Position numbers and translations under genes: made by a program
In this document: in pieces, positions 11,491 through 24,152 of the stretch
Layout: each line of letters opens with the position of its first letter
How positions within the stretch are numbered: the stretch's first letter is position 1
The notes under the pieces: generated by a model
Told to the model about the DNA's origin: nothing
Database searches by the model: none
The model's input: only the letters and a program-made list of their open reading frames with translations
Source of the DNA: Quillaja saponaria
Taxonomy: Eukaryota; Streptophyta; Magnoliopsida; Fabales; Quillajaceae
Direction of reading: 5' to 3'
Length of the DNA stretch: 64,000 bases
Assembly: GCA_029379385.1 (NCBI GenBank)
Contig: CM055607.1
Location: forward strand, 30,811,235 to 30,875,234

Positions 11491-14339
11491 TCATCTCCAC
11501 CATATCATCAACAACCATACTTTCTACTAAAAAACCCCTCTCTCGTCTTATTTTCTATACCCTCCTTTTACCCTCTTCTTCTTCTTCGTTGTTCCGTCAA
11601 AAGAAACACAGAAGAGTGTGGTCTGTGGGGATGAAAGTGGAGAGAGAAAGCAGAGCCGTGTGCAACCGTCTCATTATAACGACATGGTCGTGGGTTAAAG
11701 CCTCCACTAGATACCACCTTGACTTGGACCACTGTTTGGTTACGGTCACAGTGCTCTTTTTCGTGTAGACTCTACCTATGTATCTGATATGAGCCCTAAA
11801 GGTCAAATACTCCGCAGGGTTTGGTTTGTTGTGGTTCAGCCGCACAAGCACGTTCAACAATTCACACTGCTATCTATTACTCTCTCACTCTCTTTTTCTT
11901 TCTTTCCTTTCAAATTACCAAGATTTTTGATAAGTCAAGTGGAAAAGAGGTGGGCAGACCATATGTGTTCTTATGTAAGAAATCGTGCACTTATCAAATT
12001 ACCTTTTAATATAATTATTTATTCAACAAATATAAAATTACATGTTTATTATTTTCATCACTAAATCTTAATATCAAAAAAATATATATATGAGAATTTT
12101 TACTCAATTCATATTGTCAAACTCAATAAAATAACGTGATTTAAGAATTCATGAATAGAGTTAGATAATAAAAATAAATTTTGAATTCATGACCATCTTT
12201 ACAAACTTCTATAGTTGATAGGATTTTTTATATAAATTTTAATATGGTGAAAAAAAAAATGACCCTTTCAAATTTTCAGTTATAGTTGCCTTCTACAGCT
12301 CAAGGTACAGTTGATATAATTCTTAGCAGTTACTAACTGCGAACTTACATATATAGTTGAGTTACTGTGTGGCATCAAATTTTTTTTTTTTGGAAGCTTA
12401 AAGAAGATAGTGTTGCCTATAAATAAGTCTACTAAGTCACAAGTCTGCTTTTCATGGAGGATGTGGCTATCAGTTTGTACTGTAAAGCTGCCTAAACCCC
12501 AAAGATCTGAGGCTCCAATAGAAAGTGGCTTTACTTTTGTAGTGTTGTGATGTGGTGCATATTGATTTGTTAACTTTAATTTGCGTTCATATTATATAAT
12601 CAAAAAGAAATGGATTTCCCAATCCCATTCGTGGAAAAGGGCTGAGAAGGTATACTTGTTGTTCAATTATCCTCATAAAATATCTACATAATTGTACTTT
12701 CCCACTCTAGTCTTTTTTCTATATAATTTTTTATCAACAATCAGATGGATGGCTCGATCAATATAATCACATATTGTAAGTTATTTCTCTATTTTATTTA
12801 AAGATAAATTATCTATACTGAAACAAAAAATTATAAAAATTTTAATCCTTATAGCTTAACTTCTCTAAAATAATTCAAACTTAAAAAATAAATTAAAAAG
12901 ATACACATTTTAATCATCAACCTCTTTCTATCTTTGTTTTTACTTCTGTTTTTTAACATAATTAAGGTAAGAATATACAACAAGTATATACTTATATTCC
13001 ATAAATCAAATTGTCTTGCATCAGCAATGACGTCATCATGGCCCATTAGAATATAGGTCTTATCGAAGTGTAGACAATATAAGGTTCCTCAAGTTCTTTT
13101 TCTTACTTTTTCCCTACTTTTGCAAGAATTAGATTGAATATTTGGTGACACAGTTTCATATTGGATTATGTTTATTTTCACATTATACCGCTCTTGTGGA
13201 ATTCTACTTAGCAAAAATCGCAATTACTTTGTCCCTCTCTGTTAAAAAATATATGATTTTGACTCAAATTAATTCATATATATATACTTTGAAAATACAT
13301 ATATATTTTTATTCTGCAGCAGTTTCCCAACATAAATTTTATATAAGTTTCACTAATTAATAATTGAATGGCATGCTCAAAGAAAAAAAAAAAATTCTTC
13401 CCTTTATTCCTTTTATCACTATTTTCAACTAATTACGCATATGATGAAATATCTTTTCTCGATAGGGTTTCAAGTTGAATTGAAAATTAACTAAATTAGG
13501 AGAGACTAATTTAGAGAGTATAGAGAAAAAACAGTGCACGTAAGCATTCCTTGCTAATGGGATTAGAAAATTGAATAAAAACTAATCCACTATATATTTC
13601 TGAAAAGTGATTAGGATAAAAATTACAAAGAAATCAGAAATCAAATTTCCATTTCTCCATTTCTTTTATGTAGTAAAGACATGTCTTTCACAAAAGTGAT
13701 ATTTTAAGTGAGCTGCTTTATGTATTTCCACTCTCTCTCTTTCTCTGATATTTAAAGAAAACAATTAAGAATAATAAAATTACATGTGGTCATAAATGAA
13801 ATTCTCTGAATAATAATTTTTCATAAATTGAAACTCAATATTTTTTTGTTAACTCTCTTACAATGAGTTAATAATTTAATTGAGGATAGATTATGATTGA
13901 ATTAATCCAGCTCAAAGCAAACTCTATAATTAAGAGACACATGAACAAGTCTTATAGACAAGGGGGAATGAAACTAGATGTTGGAATTTTTTTTAATCAT
14001 TCCACTTATATGATAATTGGAAGTGGGTATTATATTTATATTAACAAACAAAAAGGTACACATTGAATCAAATTGTTTATTTCTTTTGTGGTCATATAAA
14101 TATGTATATTATAAATAGGGTGGGTGTCTAATATATTACTTATGTGTTATGTTCATGTGCTTTATGTAAAGAACCTACCTCATAATTTCTTGTTTCGAAT
14201 GCGTACTAGGAAACTATATAAATTAAGGAGAGCCCCACATGCCCCTCAACTATCTCATAGGCATCCAATTCAACTCAGGTAGGCTTAGCTTGGCTTTTGG
14301 TAGTGGAATTTTGTTTTTCTTCTTACTCTTTCTCTTATA

Positions 14340-14405
14340 GAATCCACGCCAGGCATTAATTTACATTTTTAGTTTGATTAAAAGTAGAATCCACGCTAGG
14401 CATAA
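14340..14405. repeat. Short direct repeat pair
   Basis: AGAATCCACGCCAGGCAT and AGAATCCACGCTAGGCAT occur 48 bases apart, differing at one base, in otherwise unrelated AT-rich DNA. It could be a minimal tandem duplication or a relic of a small repeat. No function is inferred. Confidence 0.6.
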
Positions 14406-16143
14406 AAAAAGAAGAAGAGATTCAATTATCATTTTTTTTTTCTAAGATAAAGGGGAGAGAGACAACCACGATTGTAGAATAATAGGTTACAAGAATAAAT
14501 TTTCTTACAAATCATTCTTTAAGTTTAGAAGTTTTCAGAATTTTATTCAACAAAATGAGAAAAATAACTAAGGATGTACAGAAAATCCAGAAAAACCCAA
14601 ACTAATCTGACCAAAACTTGGAAAAACAAATATTTGAGTTTTAAGTTGGGTGAGATTTTATCTTTTATTTCATGTTGAGTCACTTATATGTGTTGTAAAA
14701 ATTTTAACTCTGGAATACCCAGCCCTCCTGAATTTATTTATCAATATTTCAAAATAATTTTTTTATATATTATCGAATCTAATCTAAAATTTTTTAATAT
14801 ATAAAAATGAGTGTATGTCTTAATTTAATATATATTTATATTAAATTTTACCATTTCATATTTAATTTGAATTTGTATTATTTAAATATATATTATTATA
14901 AATTATATTTATCTTACTTTAATCTATTATTTTGGATCGTATTATTGAAAAAGAATATTTAATAAATTATTTTAGAATAAAATTAACAAATAAAAAGTCT
15001 AACTCTCCCGATTCTTACTGAGCCACCCGTATTTTTAATTCTGATGCAATCTTTTGTCACCAGTCCCACCTACCCGGTTGAACACATGCACGTATAACCC
15101 TCCTCGGTAATATACGTGTGGGCTGGGCTTTCTGTTTTAAATAGACACAAGCACAATGGGCTAGATTTAGTTGTGAGTTTTGTTTGGGAGAAAATTTGTG
15201 TGGGTTTTTTCATTTCTTGCACAAAACAAGATTAACACTCAAATAAGGGGAGAGAATGAGTATAAAAGTAACTAGATAATATTTTTATAATAGGGTGAAA
15301 GAGAAAATAACAAAGGGAGAGTTGGAGGGTCACCATGGTTGCTTAATTAAAAGAAGATCATGACTTGATTTGTCATCAACATTAGTAGCCACTTATACAT
15401 CTATACATACTGCTATTATTGAAAAAGGACAAACTAAATAGACAAGTGCATCTTGATCATCTTTTTCTTCATTTCTTTTCACAAAAAAAAAAAATTAAAG
15501 ACTAGGAAAGAAACAAGACAAGTGCAAGTGACATTCAATGATTATTTAGAATCTTGGAGACACTATTAATAAGTCATTTTTACATGGTGCATTGAAGAAA
15601 AGAAAAGGTGGTCTAATTAATTAAATTTTTATAAAGTGTAGATGTTGAGGAAGGAGTAATTGGATTTTTTTCATGAATAAAATAACTCAATTATTGCAAC
15701 CATCTATGTAGAAGGTGTCCACAAAGACTATTGGTGGCTTTTTGGAATCCTAATCACACTTCATGAATCCAACCTTTTTCGAACACAGTAGTTGGTGGTT
15801 GAAATCAAATCTTGTACCACCCAAAAGTTGCAGTTAGCTAATTAGAAATTTTTTCTGTTTTTGATACATAAGGAGGTTGTGGTTCGAACCTTCAATATCT
15901 GGGAGTAGAGGAGAGACCTAAAACCTAGGTATTATGTCATTTAAATTTTCTTCTTGCCCCTTTTCCAATAAAACAAAAATAAAAGATTAATTGGGTTGTT
16001 TTGTGATGTAATGGGTTTTTGTTATAAAAATGGTAAAAATCTAACTAAATTAAATTGTTCAAAGTTCTACAAAACATGCAAATTCACATGTTGTAAAAAT
16101 TGCATTGTATTATTAATTGCAGCAATTTCTTTGTAATATATAG

Positions 16144-16612
16144 GGCTCGGTTTGGATTAACCTAACAAACCAATCCTAATCACTTGAATATTTGGGTTAA
16201 ATTTTTTTTTTTTTGTGTGGTTTTTTCCTGTTATTTTTTTTATATAAAAGTTGGTTTAGATTTCAATTAACCAAACCGAACCAAGAAATAAAATAAATAT
16301 TATTAAAAAAATATTAATTATGTTATTACTAAACTACCCTTAGTTTTGGCAATATTATTAATAATGATTTATTTTTTTCTTTCATATTGGTAGGTTATTT
16401 GTCGAAATTATAAATTCTTGTATTTTTATTTTAATATTTCTATTTTTTGGGCCTTCATTTGTGAGTTATTTTGTTTCGGCCTAAAAATAGTATATTAAGT
16501 CTACAACCCAACTCTAGCCCAATAATCAAAAACCAACGCAAACCAAACAAAATGTATCTATTGGACTAGTTTTGGTTATCCTATTTGTAAAACCGAACCA
16601 TACACTCTCCTA
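16144..16612. mobile_element. Possible degenerate foldback/MITE-like repeat
   Basis: The left edge reads GGGCTCGGTTTGGATTAACC. Internal and right edges carry opposing motifs (CCAAACCGAACC near 16,270 and AAAACCGAACC near 16,600). Such GGTTCGG/CCGAACC-ended repeats are common in plant intergenic DNA. No target duplication could be defined, so the boundaries and class are uncertain. Confidence 0.35.
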
Positions 16613-17829
16613 GTAGTATATATGAAATTATAAAAATCAACATTCATCAACCTTGGTCTACAGAGTTAATAAGACAGCAAGAATATTATAGCAGTGCCCC
16701 CCATGAATTGAAGCAATGCTTTTGTTGAGCACCCAAAGGAGGAATCTTCAACTAGTGGAATGGCTATAATTCCAAGGAATCTATATATGAATATTTGATG
16801 GCCCCCCATATGCCAAAAGCAATATCTTGCAACAAGCTCTATTAAGGAATACCTTGTAAATAGTACCTTTAGCCTAAATGAACTTGTAAATAGTATTACT
16901 CATTTTATACCTTGTGTTTTTTACATTAATTTTTTTATAGGTTCAGCCAAAAGTAACCCAATGATCAGTTGGAAATATAAACTCAAAAAAATCATGTGGG
17001 TAAAGAAAATTTGCATTTCTGAGCTTCCTGCCAATGTTCAGATACTGCATGTGGTGTGGCAATGAGCCATTATTTCTAGGCTTCACAATTGGCAGACAAC
17101 TCATCTGAGTTGTTCACCAGCTTCTGCTGTCATAAATTGTTGCCTTTGCCTTCAATGCACGTCGTCTGTCTAACAACCTGCCACACATATCATATATATG
17201 GTTCAGCGGTTCACTATCATGGCTGTAAAATTTTAAATTAAAAAAAATAATTGAGAAACAAGATCCTATAGATATTGTGGTTTAGTTATAGTCTTGGTTA
17301 ATAGGAAACGAGTAAATATATTTCATAATATATATCAATACTCATATAAAACTTATTCATTCACTGGATATAGCGATGAAAACTCTTATTTTAGGCATGA
17401 TAATAGATGAAATCGATGTAATTCGATAAGAGTTTATCAAGATTTGATTCAAAATATATAAAATAAATTTGACCTGACCTAGTTATATTTATTTTGTATT
17501 TTTTTAGCCTTCCATGTGACTTTGTGTTTATTCATATATTGATCCGATCAGATCTCAACGTATCATAATTCGATTTGAATTAAATACAATTCATATATTA
17601 TTTAAAAACATATATAAAAATTTAAATTTGATTTGACTAAATATTTAACTAATATGACCTAATAGATCAAATTATTCTTATCTTATTATAATAGACACTA
17701 AAATATAATCATGCATCATAATATACTTATAATTGTAAAAATAATTATAATTATAATAAGATAAAATTATGATAATATATACATTTCTTGTCAATTTATT
17801 TCATTATCTTCATCCATAACACTGGCAAC

Positions 17830-17835
17830 CACGTG
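17830..17835. promoter_or_regulatory. G-box/ABRE upstream of the glycine-rich protein gene
   Basis: CACGTG with an adjoining second ACGT core (CCACGTGACGTAC) lies about 365 bases upstream of the glycine-rich protein ATG. This is the classic plant bZIP/bHLH binding core. Function in this gene is inferred from position only. Confidence 0.45.
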
Positions 17836-18199
17836 ACGTACATATATGTGACACCAATGGTTTCCTTTGTGCCTCTCAAATGAATAAGTAGGTATTAAGC
17901 CTAAGAAAATTTATAAGCTCTCTGCTGTTATGTTTGATAAGAAATTAATTATGAGTTTAAACATGCATGCACATAATTAAGCCTAGGGAAGTTGATACAT
18001 ACCATATAGGGCATGCAAGGTCTGCTTCGGCATTTATGTTATGCATTTACTACTCACACCTGTCCCTCACCAATGTTTTCCCTTTAAAAAGAGAGCAAAT
18101 AGCACCCTTTACAGGTACTAAGACCAAGTGAGCTAGAGTACTACTGAAATTGTGTAAGTGTGTGTGAGAGTGTGAGTGAGAAGAAGAGAGTGTGTGATC

Positions 18200-18709
18200 A
18201 TGGCTGCGTTGTTGTGTATGATAATGGTGATGGTTCTTTCTCTAGTTGTAGCACATACTAGTGCTGCCAGAAATGTACCTAGTGATGCTGGCCTGAATGA
18301 CCAAAAGAACTTTGTCAACTATGGTGGTATTGGTGGTTTCTCTGGAGTAGGTGACAATGGCTTGCCATTTGTAGGAGCTGGGGCTGGAGTTGGTGCAGGT
18401 GGTGGCCTTGGTGGTGGTTCTGGACTAGGTGGGGCTGCGGGGATTGGAGGATTTGGTGGACTTGGTGGCGGTACTGGTGGATTAGGCGGCTTAGGAGGCT
18501 TAGGTGGTGGTATTGGTGGCTTAGGAGGTGCTGGTGGACTTGGCGGCTTAGGAGGAGGTACCGGTGGACTTGGCGGCTTAGGAGGAGGTGCCGGTGGAAT
18601 TGGAGGCCTAGGAGGTGGAGTTGGTGGTGGGGTTGGAGGAGGTGCTGGTGGTGGTGGTGGGGTTGGAGGAGGCGCCGGTGGTGGCACTGGTGTTCTCCCT
18701 TTCCCATGA
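18200..18709 (+). CDS. Secreted glycine-rich cell-wall-type protein
   Basis: An intronless gene of 169 residues. The start is the ATG at 18,200 (context GATCATGGC); an open frame runs further upstream but has no ATG. A signal peptide spans about residues 1-23 (MAALLCMIMVMVLSLVVAHT, cleavage near TSA/A). A short spacer (NVPSDAGLNDQKNFVNYGG) precedes a roughly 110-residue Gly-rich domain of GGLGG, GGxGGLGG and GGGVGG repeats, ending VLPFP. The KNF... start and LPF motifs recall plant 'putative cell wall protein' GRPs such as Arabidopsis At2g20870. Likely role: apoplastic structural or wall-associated protein; partners unknown. Codons in the Gly tract are mostly GGT and GGA. A TTTAAAAA sequence near 18,082 may serve as TATA box. 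Confidence 0.85.
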   Translation: MAALLCMIMVMVLSLVVAHTSAARNVPSDAGLNDQKNFVNYGGIGGFSGVGDNGLPFVGAGAGVGAGGGLGGGSGLGGAAGIGGFGGLGGGTGGLGGLGGLGGGIGGLGGAGGLGGLGGGTGGLGGLGGGAGGIGGLGGGVGGGVGGGAGGGGGVGGGAGGGTGVLPFP

Positions 18710-20453
18710 GACAATGAGCTGGCCCGATTATCTTTTTTCGTGTTTACTATAAGTTTTTTTTTCTTCCCCTCTAGTTAAGAAAATGACTTTGTTTTAAATT
18801 GTGTTCACTTGCTCAATTAGTATAGTATGCCTGGTGTTCGTGAGTTAAAGTTGACAGCCTTTATATTTCTACTTTGCAATGCTTCCTTTTATTTATGTGA
18901 AATATATTTTGTAATAGGTAACATTAATATATGTATGCCTTTTTTAAAAAAAATTAACAGCATATGTAACACTTTTATTCATTTAAATCAAACAACAAAA
19001 TAACAAGGATGATAATCCATCCAGTCCAAAACCCAACAGTTAGAACACATTGCCAGTCTGCCACATTCTAACCCATTTAACCCTAATTACCATGAGCAAA
19101 TCAATTATCCTAGCTATACATGACCCCAATACTTCAAGGAAGCTAGTATGCCCATCTTACTATAACACACTCTTTTTTTGTCAATTTCGGTTTCACTTTC
19201 TTAAAATTCTAAAATCACGTTCTTGCAAAAGTATTAAAGTTATCAAATCATCTTGTGATCACTTATAAGTATATATGCACATAAAAAGTAAAGCAAGGGC
19301 CAAGGGATATAAAAAGTATAATGTGTTTTCAGTATACTAGTCTCATTGCATATGCTAATGTTTGGAATTTTTATTTTTATTTTAAAGATAGTGAATAATT
19401 ATAAAAAGCAACATGTGTATTTTTTAAATAATTTTTTCTTTTTTACTTTAATTAGTAAAAAACAAGGACGGAAGAGTAGTATGCACTTGAGAGAGAAACA
19501 CAAGTAATTATAGGAGGGTACTAGTGTGTGTCTTCTTTAAATCATTTTTTAAATTGGAAATTTTTGGTTAGATTCAAATGAGTTTGGACATTATTGAAGG
19601 GTCCAATGTTTGACTCAGATAATTAATTTGTTCAGGCTGAGTACTTGCTCATAATTATACCATGTAGGGCAGGCTGGGAGAGATTGAATGGGCTAAGTGT
19701 GATCCTTTTTAATATGCTTGGTAAGAAAATTCATCAATTGGGTGACCCTCTTAGTTGTAAGTACTATATATAGGCGCAGTAGTAAAGGTATCCACCGACC
19801 ACTTCTAATGCCTTATAGACATTTTTCTTACTCATCTGCAAATCTGGGTTGAGATTTCAATTGTACAGTCAAAGAACTTGTTGCTCCTTCAAATTCAATA
19901 CTATAGGCACTGTCCTTATGCAGCTCAAGAAAAGTTACACGTCAATTGTCTAATGGGTCATGTTAAATGACAAATTAATCACTGTCTTAAATGAATCCAA
20001 GAAATAATGCTCTAAAACTCAAACTATTTCACCAATTGTCAATATATAAAATCATTAATAAATTAACGGTTATTTTGTCTGGCTTTGCACTTTTAGGTTA
20101 AAATCCGAGGCACTCTAGTCTGTAGCACATAAAAAAAATAATGAAAAAAAGAGGTTCTATGGTTATATGAAGAAATTAAATGTGTATAAATATCTCATAT
20201 AAATGAATTATTCAAACAACAAAAAGAAAAACAACAAAACTAAGATTACAACGAATAGCATCAGCATAGGTACTAGATGTGTCATGTACCGTTCCAGAGG
20301 TGTATTTTCATCCAGCAAATAATTAGTGCATCTTATTTTGGCATTCATTTTTTTTTTTTTTCCTTGAGATATTGCCATTTGTTCTGTGAAAATAGCAGTT
20401 TCCTTTTCAAAAACTTACAAAAGACCTTAGGATTTGGCGATTTGCTATACACT
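18710..20453. other. Intergenic AT-rich DNA
   Basis: Contains the 3' UTR of the glycine-rich protein gene and AT-rich spacer. Small chance frames (19,050-19,268 and 20,277-20,522) are low-complexity and lack splice or family support. Nothing else is recognised. Confidence 0.5.
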
Positions 20454-22600
20454 ACACATTTAAGCCCCTGGCATATATTTTTTGTATTAATTAAGTTGCT
20501 TATTAATTGGCTTTCCACATAATGTGTTAATGCTGGAATTGTTTGAGAAAAGTTTTCTCACGTACTCTCAAATTAGACATGTCAAGGGAATGGTCCTTTG
20601 AACATGTTAAGACTGATACCAAAGTTAGTATATTTCTAACTAGATAAGAAACATATAATAAATACATATATATTGAGATTCTTTATATTGGAGCCTTAAA
20701 CCCCTTTATATACTGACAGGTATCCAATGTGATAGTGTCAAGTGTCTTGAGTGGTTTCTCCTTGTATAAGTTTGTGGTTTGTCATGTGTGTTGTGTGTAT
20801 TAGATTGGTACAATCAGGTACTAAAACTAGTTCCCCAAAAACTAGTCCAAGAAGTGAAGTGAGTTAGGCCTGCAGTCAGCTAAGGCCTCTTGCAACTGTT
20901 AAGTTAAAAGGTTAAGATGTTCGGGCCACGAAAATAGCAGTCAGACTACCGGAGTCACTAATTTTGTGTATATGTTACGAGACTGAGGTTGGGACCATGA
21001 AGTGCGAGGTTAGTAGGTCATTAAGACCGAGATGATAAGATCAAATTTCTAGACGAGATTTAATTATGGTCATAAATGTCATCAAGGGCTTTAAGTTTGT
21101 GATGCCAATGAGATCAAGATAACATGGCATTGATTCTGAATATGGTTTTGAGTTGGAGTGCGTTGAACAGTTCTTGGTTTGATCGGAATGAGTCTGGTTT
21201 AATCCGGGCCTCAAGGACGACAAGGTCAAGGCCTTTGAGTATTAAAAGTGTCTAGGTCGTCAAGCCGGGAAGACATTAAGTCTAGGATTGAGGTCCCCGA
21301 GTTCGAGGTGAATGAGATACTCAAACCGTGAGAATGGTTGACCAAAGAGGATATAGCCAGTCAATTATGCCGAGCCATACCCTGGACGTGGGCTTGGGAG
21401 TTGAACTTCTAGGTCCGAGACTTTCTGTTGGAGACAATAATCGAAGTTCACAAATCTTGTTGTTGATAATATTAACGTGGTCTCTAATAATTTGGCGCTA
21501 ATTGGAGCCATAAAATTCAATTATCTGCAACTTGTGATTATAATATCAACGACTGGGTAAATGATTAACTTGTGAGGTACCTGAGATCTCAAATAGCAAA
21601 TAGCGATCTCTAAAATCTGATCCACAGTCTCATTATTGATTAATAGAGACAGACTTTTTGTTGTCTCTGATACACGGCCTTTGATATCGCTTTTTCTTGT
21701 AGTGGTCCAAGCTTGTCAGATCTGGTTGACCTACTGGATTCAAGCCAGATTTCTAGATTTGGATTTTTTTTTAGGTAGTGGCCTCTCAAGATTCCTTTAG
21801 TGCGCTTGTGAGCGGGTCTTGATCTTTGATGTCGGCGAGATCATTGGCATTGTGATCAACAGGAGACAAGTAGTACTACAGGGTGGTCAATGTGGCAAAG
21901 TCAAATGCTGGGAAGCATAGCAAATCGAGGGCGGAAGCCTTCTGTTTAAAGTTCGAGTGTAGCAGTCCGAGTGCAGAAAGGCGGGTCGCGAATCCTAGTG
22001 GGTAGTAGAGTTGTGTTCAAGGTCTGGTTGGTTGTGCTTTTAGTGTCGTAACGAGGGATGCTAATTTTGGTGTTGCATTAATTCTTCGATCCCTCGGTAT
22101 TATTGATTCCCGTCCAAAGGCTTTATGGGGTTTGTGTTTAGGTCAGTGAGTTTGTGGATGTCCGAAAACCCAAACTATATGAGTTTCTCACGGACGGGGA
22201 CCTATGTTAATGCCAAAATTATCCAAGCTGAGGTCTCTTCACGTGCTCTCAAATTAAACTTGTCAAATGGGCAGTCTTTTGCATCTCTTAAGACTCTAAT
22301 GCTAAAGTTAATATATAAGTATATTTCTAGATAGATAAGCAATATACAATAAATATAGAGGGAGAGTGTGAGAAACTGAGATCCTTTACCTTGGAGCCTT
22401 GCAACCCTATGTATAGTGACAATTGTCCAATGTAATGGTGCCATGTGTCCTAGGATGGTTTTCCCTTAACTAAGTTTTTGGTTTGTCATGTGGCGTGTGT
22501 GTATTGGATGGGTACAGTCATGTACTAACACATTTAAGCCCCTTGCCATATTTTTCAATTTTTGGTTGCTTATTAATTAGCTTTCAACATACTAATTAAT
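20454..22600 (+). mobile_element. LTR-like direct repeats flanking a 1.4-kb non-coding core
   Basis: Two related segments, 20,525-20,826 and 22,205-22,530, run in the same orientation and both begin TGTTAATGC. The right copy ends in CA (GTACTAACA), the left in GTACTAAAA. They share blocks such as CACGT[A/G]CTCTCAAATTA and TTTGGTTTGTCATGTG. They enclose about 1.38 kb of relatively GC-rich sequence with no coding capacity and no clear primer-binding site. A 60-70-base flank beginning ACACATTTAAGCCCC occurs both before the left copy (20,454) and after the right copy (22,528), which is not expected of a simple insertion. It may therefore be a decayed non-autonomous LTR element (TRIM/LARD-like) or the remnant of an older tandem duplication. 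A further copy of the core and right repeat lies upstream of the second SPH gene. Confidence 0.5.
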
Positions 22601-22693
22601 ATGTATACCCTTTTATAAGTTTGTGCAATCAAACAAAGGTTCAGAATCCATATATATTAATTATAATAATGTGCAACAAATTTTATAGCACAA

Positions 22694-23134
22694 ATGAAAT
22701 TAACCATGAGAACAATCAATGGATATTTGGTTCTACTGCTTCTGCTTTCAACTGCTATAACCCATTATGCTTGTCCTAATGATACTTGTCCTAATGATCC
22801 ATATGTTGTCCGCATTGTCAATGGTTTGAGTGGCAAAACGACCATGGTTGTTCATTGCAAATCCAAAGACGACGATTTCGGTCCGCATTGGCTCAATCCA
22901 ACGGATGAGTTCCACTTCAAATTCCGAGCAAATATCTGGTGCACTACTCTTTTCTGGTGTTTCTTTAACTGGGGAGACAACCATGGTGGCAGTTTCAAAG
23001 TGTACTGGGAAAACAGAAAGTTTGAATGGTATTGTAATTTTCAAGAATGCCTTTGGATTGCAAAAGAGGATGGTTTGTATTTGAAAAACGACCGTTACGA
23101 CACATACATTAAGTATTATGATTGGCAGAGGTAG
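22694..23134 (+). CDS. S-protein homologue (SPH), copy A
   Basis: An intronless gene of 146 residues from ATG 22,694, or 142 from the second ATG at 22,706, which is the only start kept in the paralogue at 26,018. The signal peptide is about residues 5-26 (TINGYLVLLLLLSTAI..). The mature protein carries the plant self-incompatibility S1 (SPH) fold: VHCKSKDDDFGPHWL, then FKFRANIWCTTLFWCFFNW, then GSFKVYW and FEWYC...CLWIAKEDGLYL, with the family's conserved Cys and aromatic residues. Poppy PrsS is the pistil S-determinant; most SPH members are small secreted proteins of unknown role, so no self-incompatibility function is claimed. Copy A has a 15-base internal duplication just after the signal peptide giving CPNDTCPNDP. 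Together with copy B it forms a tandem duplication about 3.3 kb apart. Confidence 0.92.
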   Translation: MKLTMRTINGYLVLLLLLSTAITHYACPNDTCPNDPYVVRIVNGLSGKTTMVVHCKSKDDDFGPHWLNPTDEFHFKFRANIWCTTLFWCFFNWGDNHGGSFKVYWENRKFEWYCNFQECLWIAKEDGLYLKNDRYDTYIKYYDWQR

Positions 23135-24152
23135 ATAGAAGTGTAGTTACAGAAAATCTACCAATATAAAAATATATAGTCGACCCAACTAGTTTTGGGA
23201 TTTAAAGTTAAATGGATAAAGCTGAGAATTACATTTTACAAATTGTTCGAATGTTAGCTTCATAAATTCTGATGGCCATATTTCACCCCACACTACATTA
23301 CTTCATATCTTTTGCTATTTATAATTCATTTAGGTCTCTTTTGATCATTTGTTATATTGATTAGAATGGAAGAATCTGAAAGTTCATGCTATTCTCGTAT
23401 CTAAGTTTTCACTCCCAGAGAGCATAGATGGGGTTATTCCCTCTCCTCATCCTAAAAAAATGCCTGCAAGTTTGAGGGACTAAATTAAAGCTTTGGTACA
23501 AATTTTAAACAATGTCAAAAGCAATTAATTAGAAGAACTTGAGAGAAAAAAAAAAAAGTGAGATTAAAACTATCCCAAACTATAAATATATTTTTTATAT
23601 TCTCAGTTGAGCTTTTATTTATCAATATCAATATCAATGTCAAAAAATAAATATATTTATATTGGGTGATCTCACCCATAATTCCATTCACATGTTTACA
23701 TTTTCATAGAGTGTGTGACTTTATATTCAAATATCACATTATTTATGAGTATTTAATTAATTAATGATAATTAATTTTACTTCTAACGGCCTTCTTTAAG
23801 AATTGAAACTCAAATAGTGAGAAATTTTTATTCTTATCACCACATCAATCTCTTTGGAACATTATTAATTATTAGTGTAATTTATTATCTAGAGGAAGAA
23901 ATAAAAAGGGCAAACAACATTAAATAGATAAGTTAAAGGATATTGTTTTTCTTGGCAGGAAATTTGATGAATAATGACATGCATGTAACAAACTCCTACA
24001 AATTCTGCCAAATGTTCATTGTATATGTGTTTTTTTTTTCTTTTAATTTTAATATATATATATAATTTTTTTCATTGTAATTGAGATGTAATTATATTTT
24101 TGAAAATTCACCTAATTAATGCATGTGGTATTACTATCAAATAATTTGAGTG
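23135..24152. other. Duplicated 3' flank of SPH copy A
   Basis: AT-rich non-coding DNA that is colinear with the 3' flank of copy B. For example, the block TTGTTTTTCTTGGCAGGA is at 23,945 and again at 27,065. Colinearity ends near 24,114. No gene seen. Confidence 0.6.

Larger units (their letters stand above)
11900..18080. other. Long AT-rich intergenic spacer (about 6 kb)
   Basis: Mostly AT-rich, low-complexity DNA with no gene I can support. Recognisable items: a short direct repeat at 14,340-14,405, a tRNA/SINE-like B-box (GGTTCGAACC) near 15,885, an element with GGTTTGG/CCGAACC-type ends at about 16,144-16,610, a GC-richer island at 17,020-17,180 with an exon-like minus-strand segment, and a G-box at 17,830. 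No long open frames occur. Confidence 0.5.

Noticed and set aside
11484..12064. Overlapping frames near the HSP20-like promoter
   Set aside because: Ser/Leu/Phe-rich translations of CT-rich leader and promoter DNA without homology.
15860..15960. GGTTCGAACC box near 15,885 as a tRNA gene or SINE
   Set aside because: Only a B-box-like motif; no A box at the right distance, no cloverleaf, no target duplication.
18315..18714. Two 130-residue minus-strand frames rich in Pro or His/Gln across the glycine-rich gene
   Set aside because: They are antisense reflections of GGN-rich coding sequence (CCN and related codons), without signal peptide or promoter.
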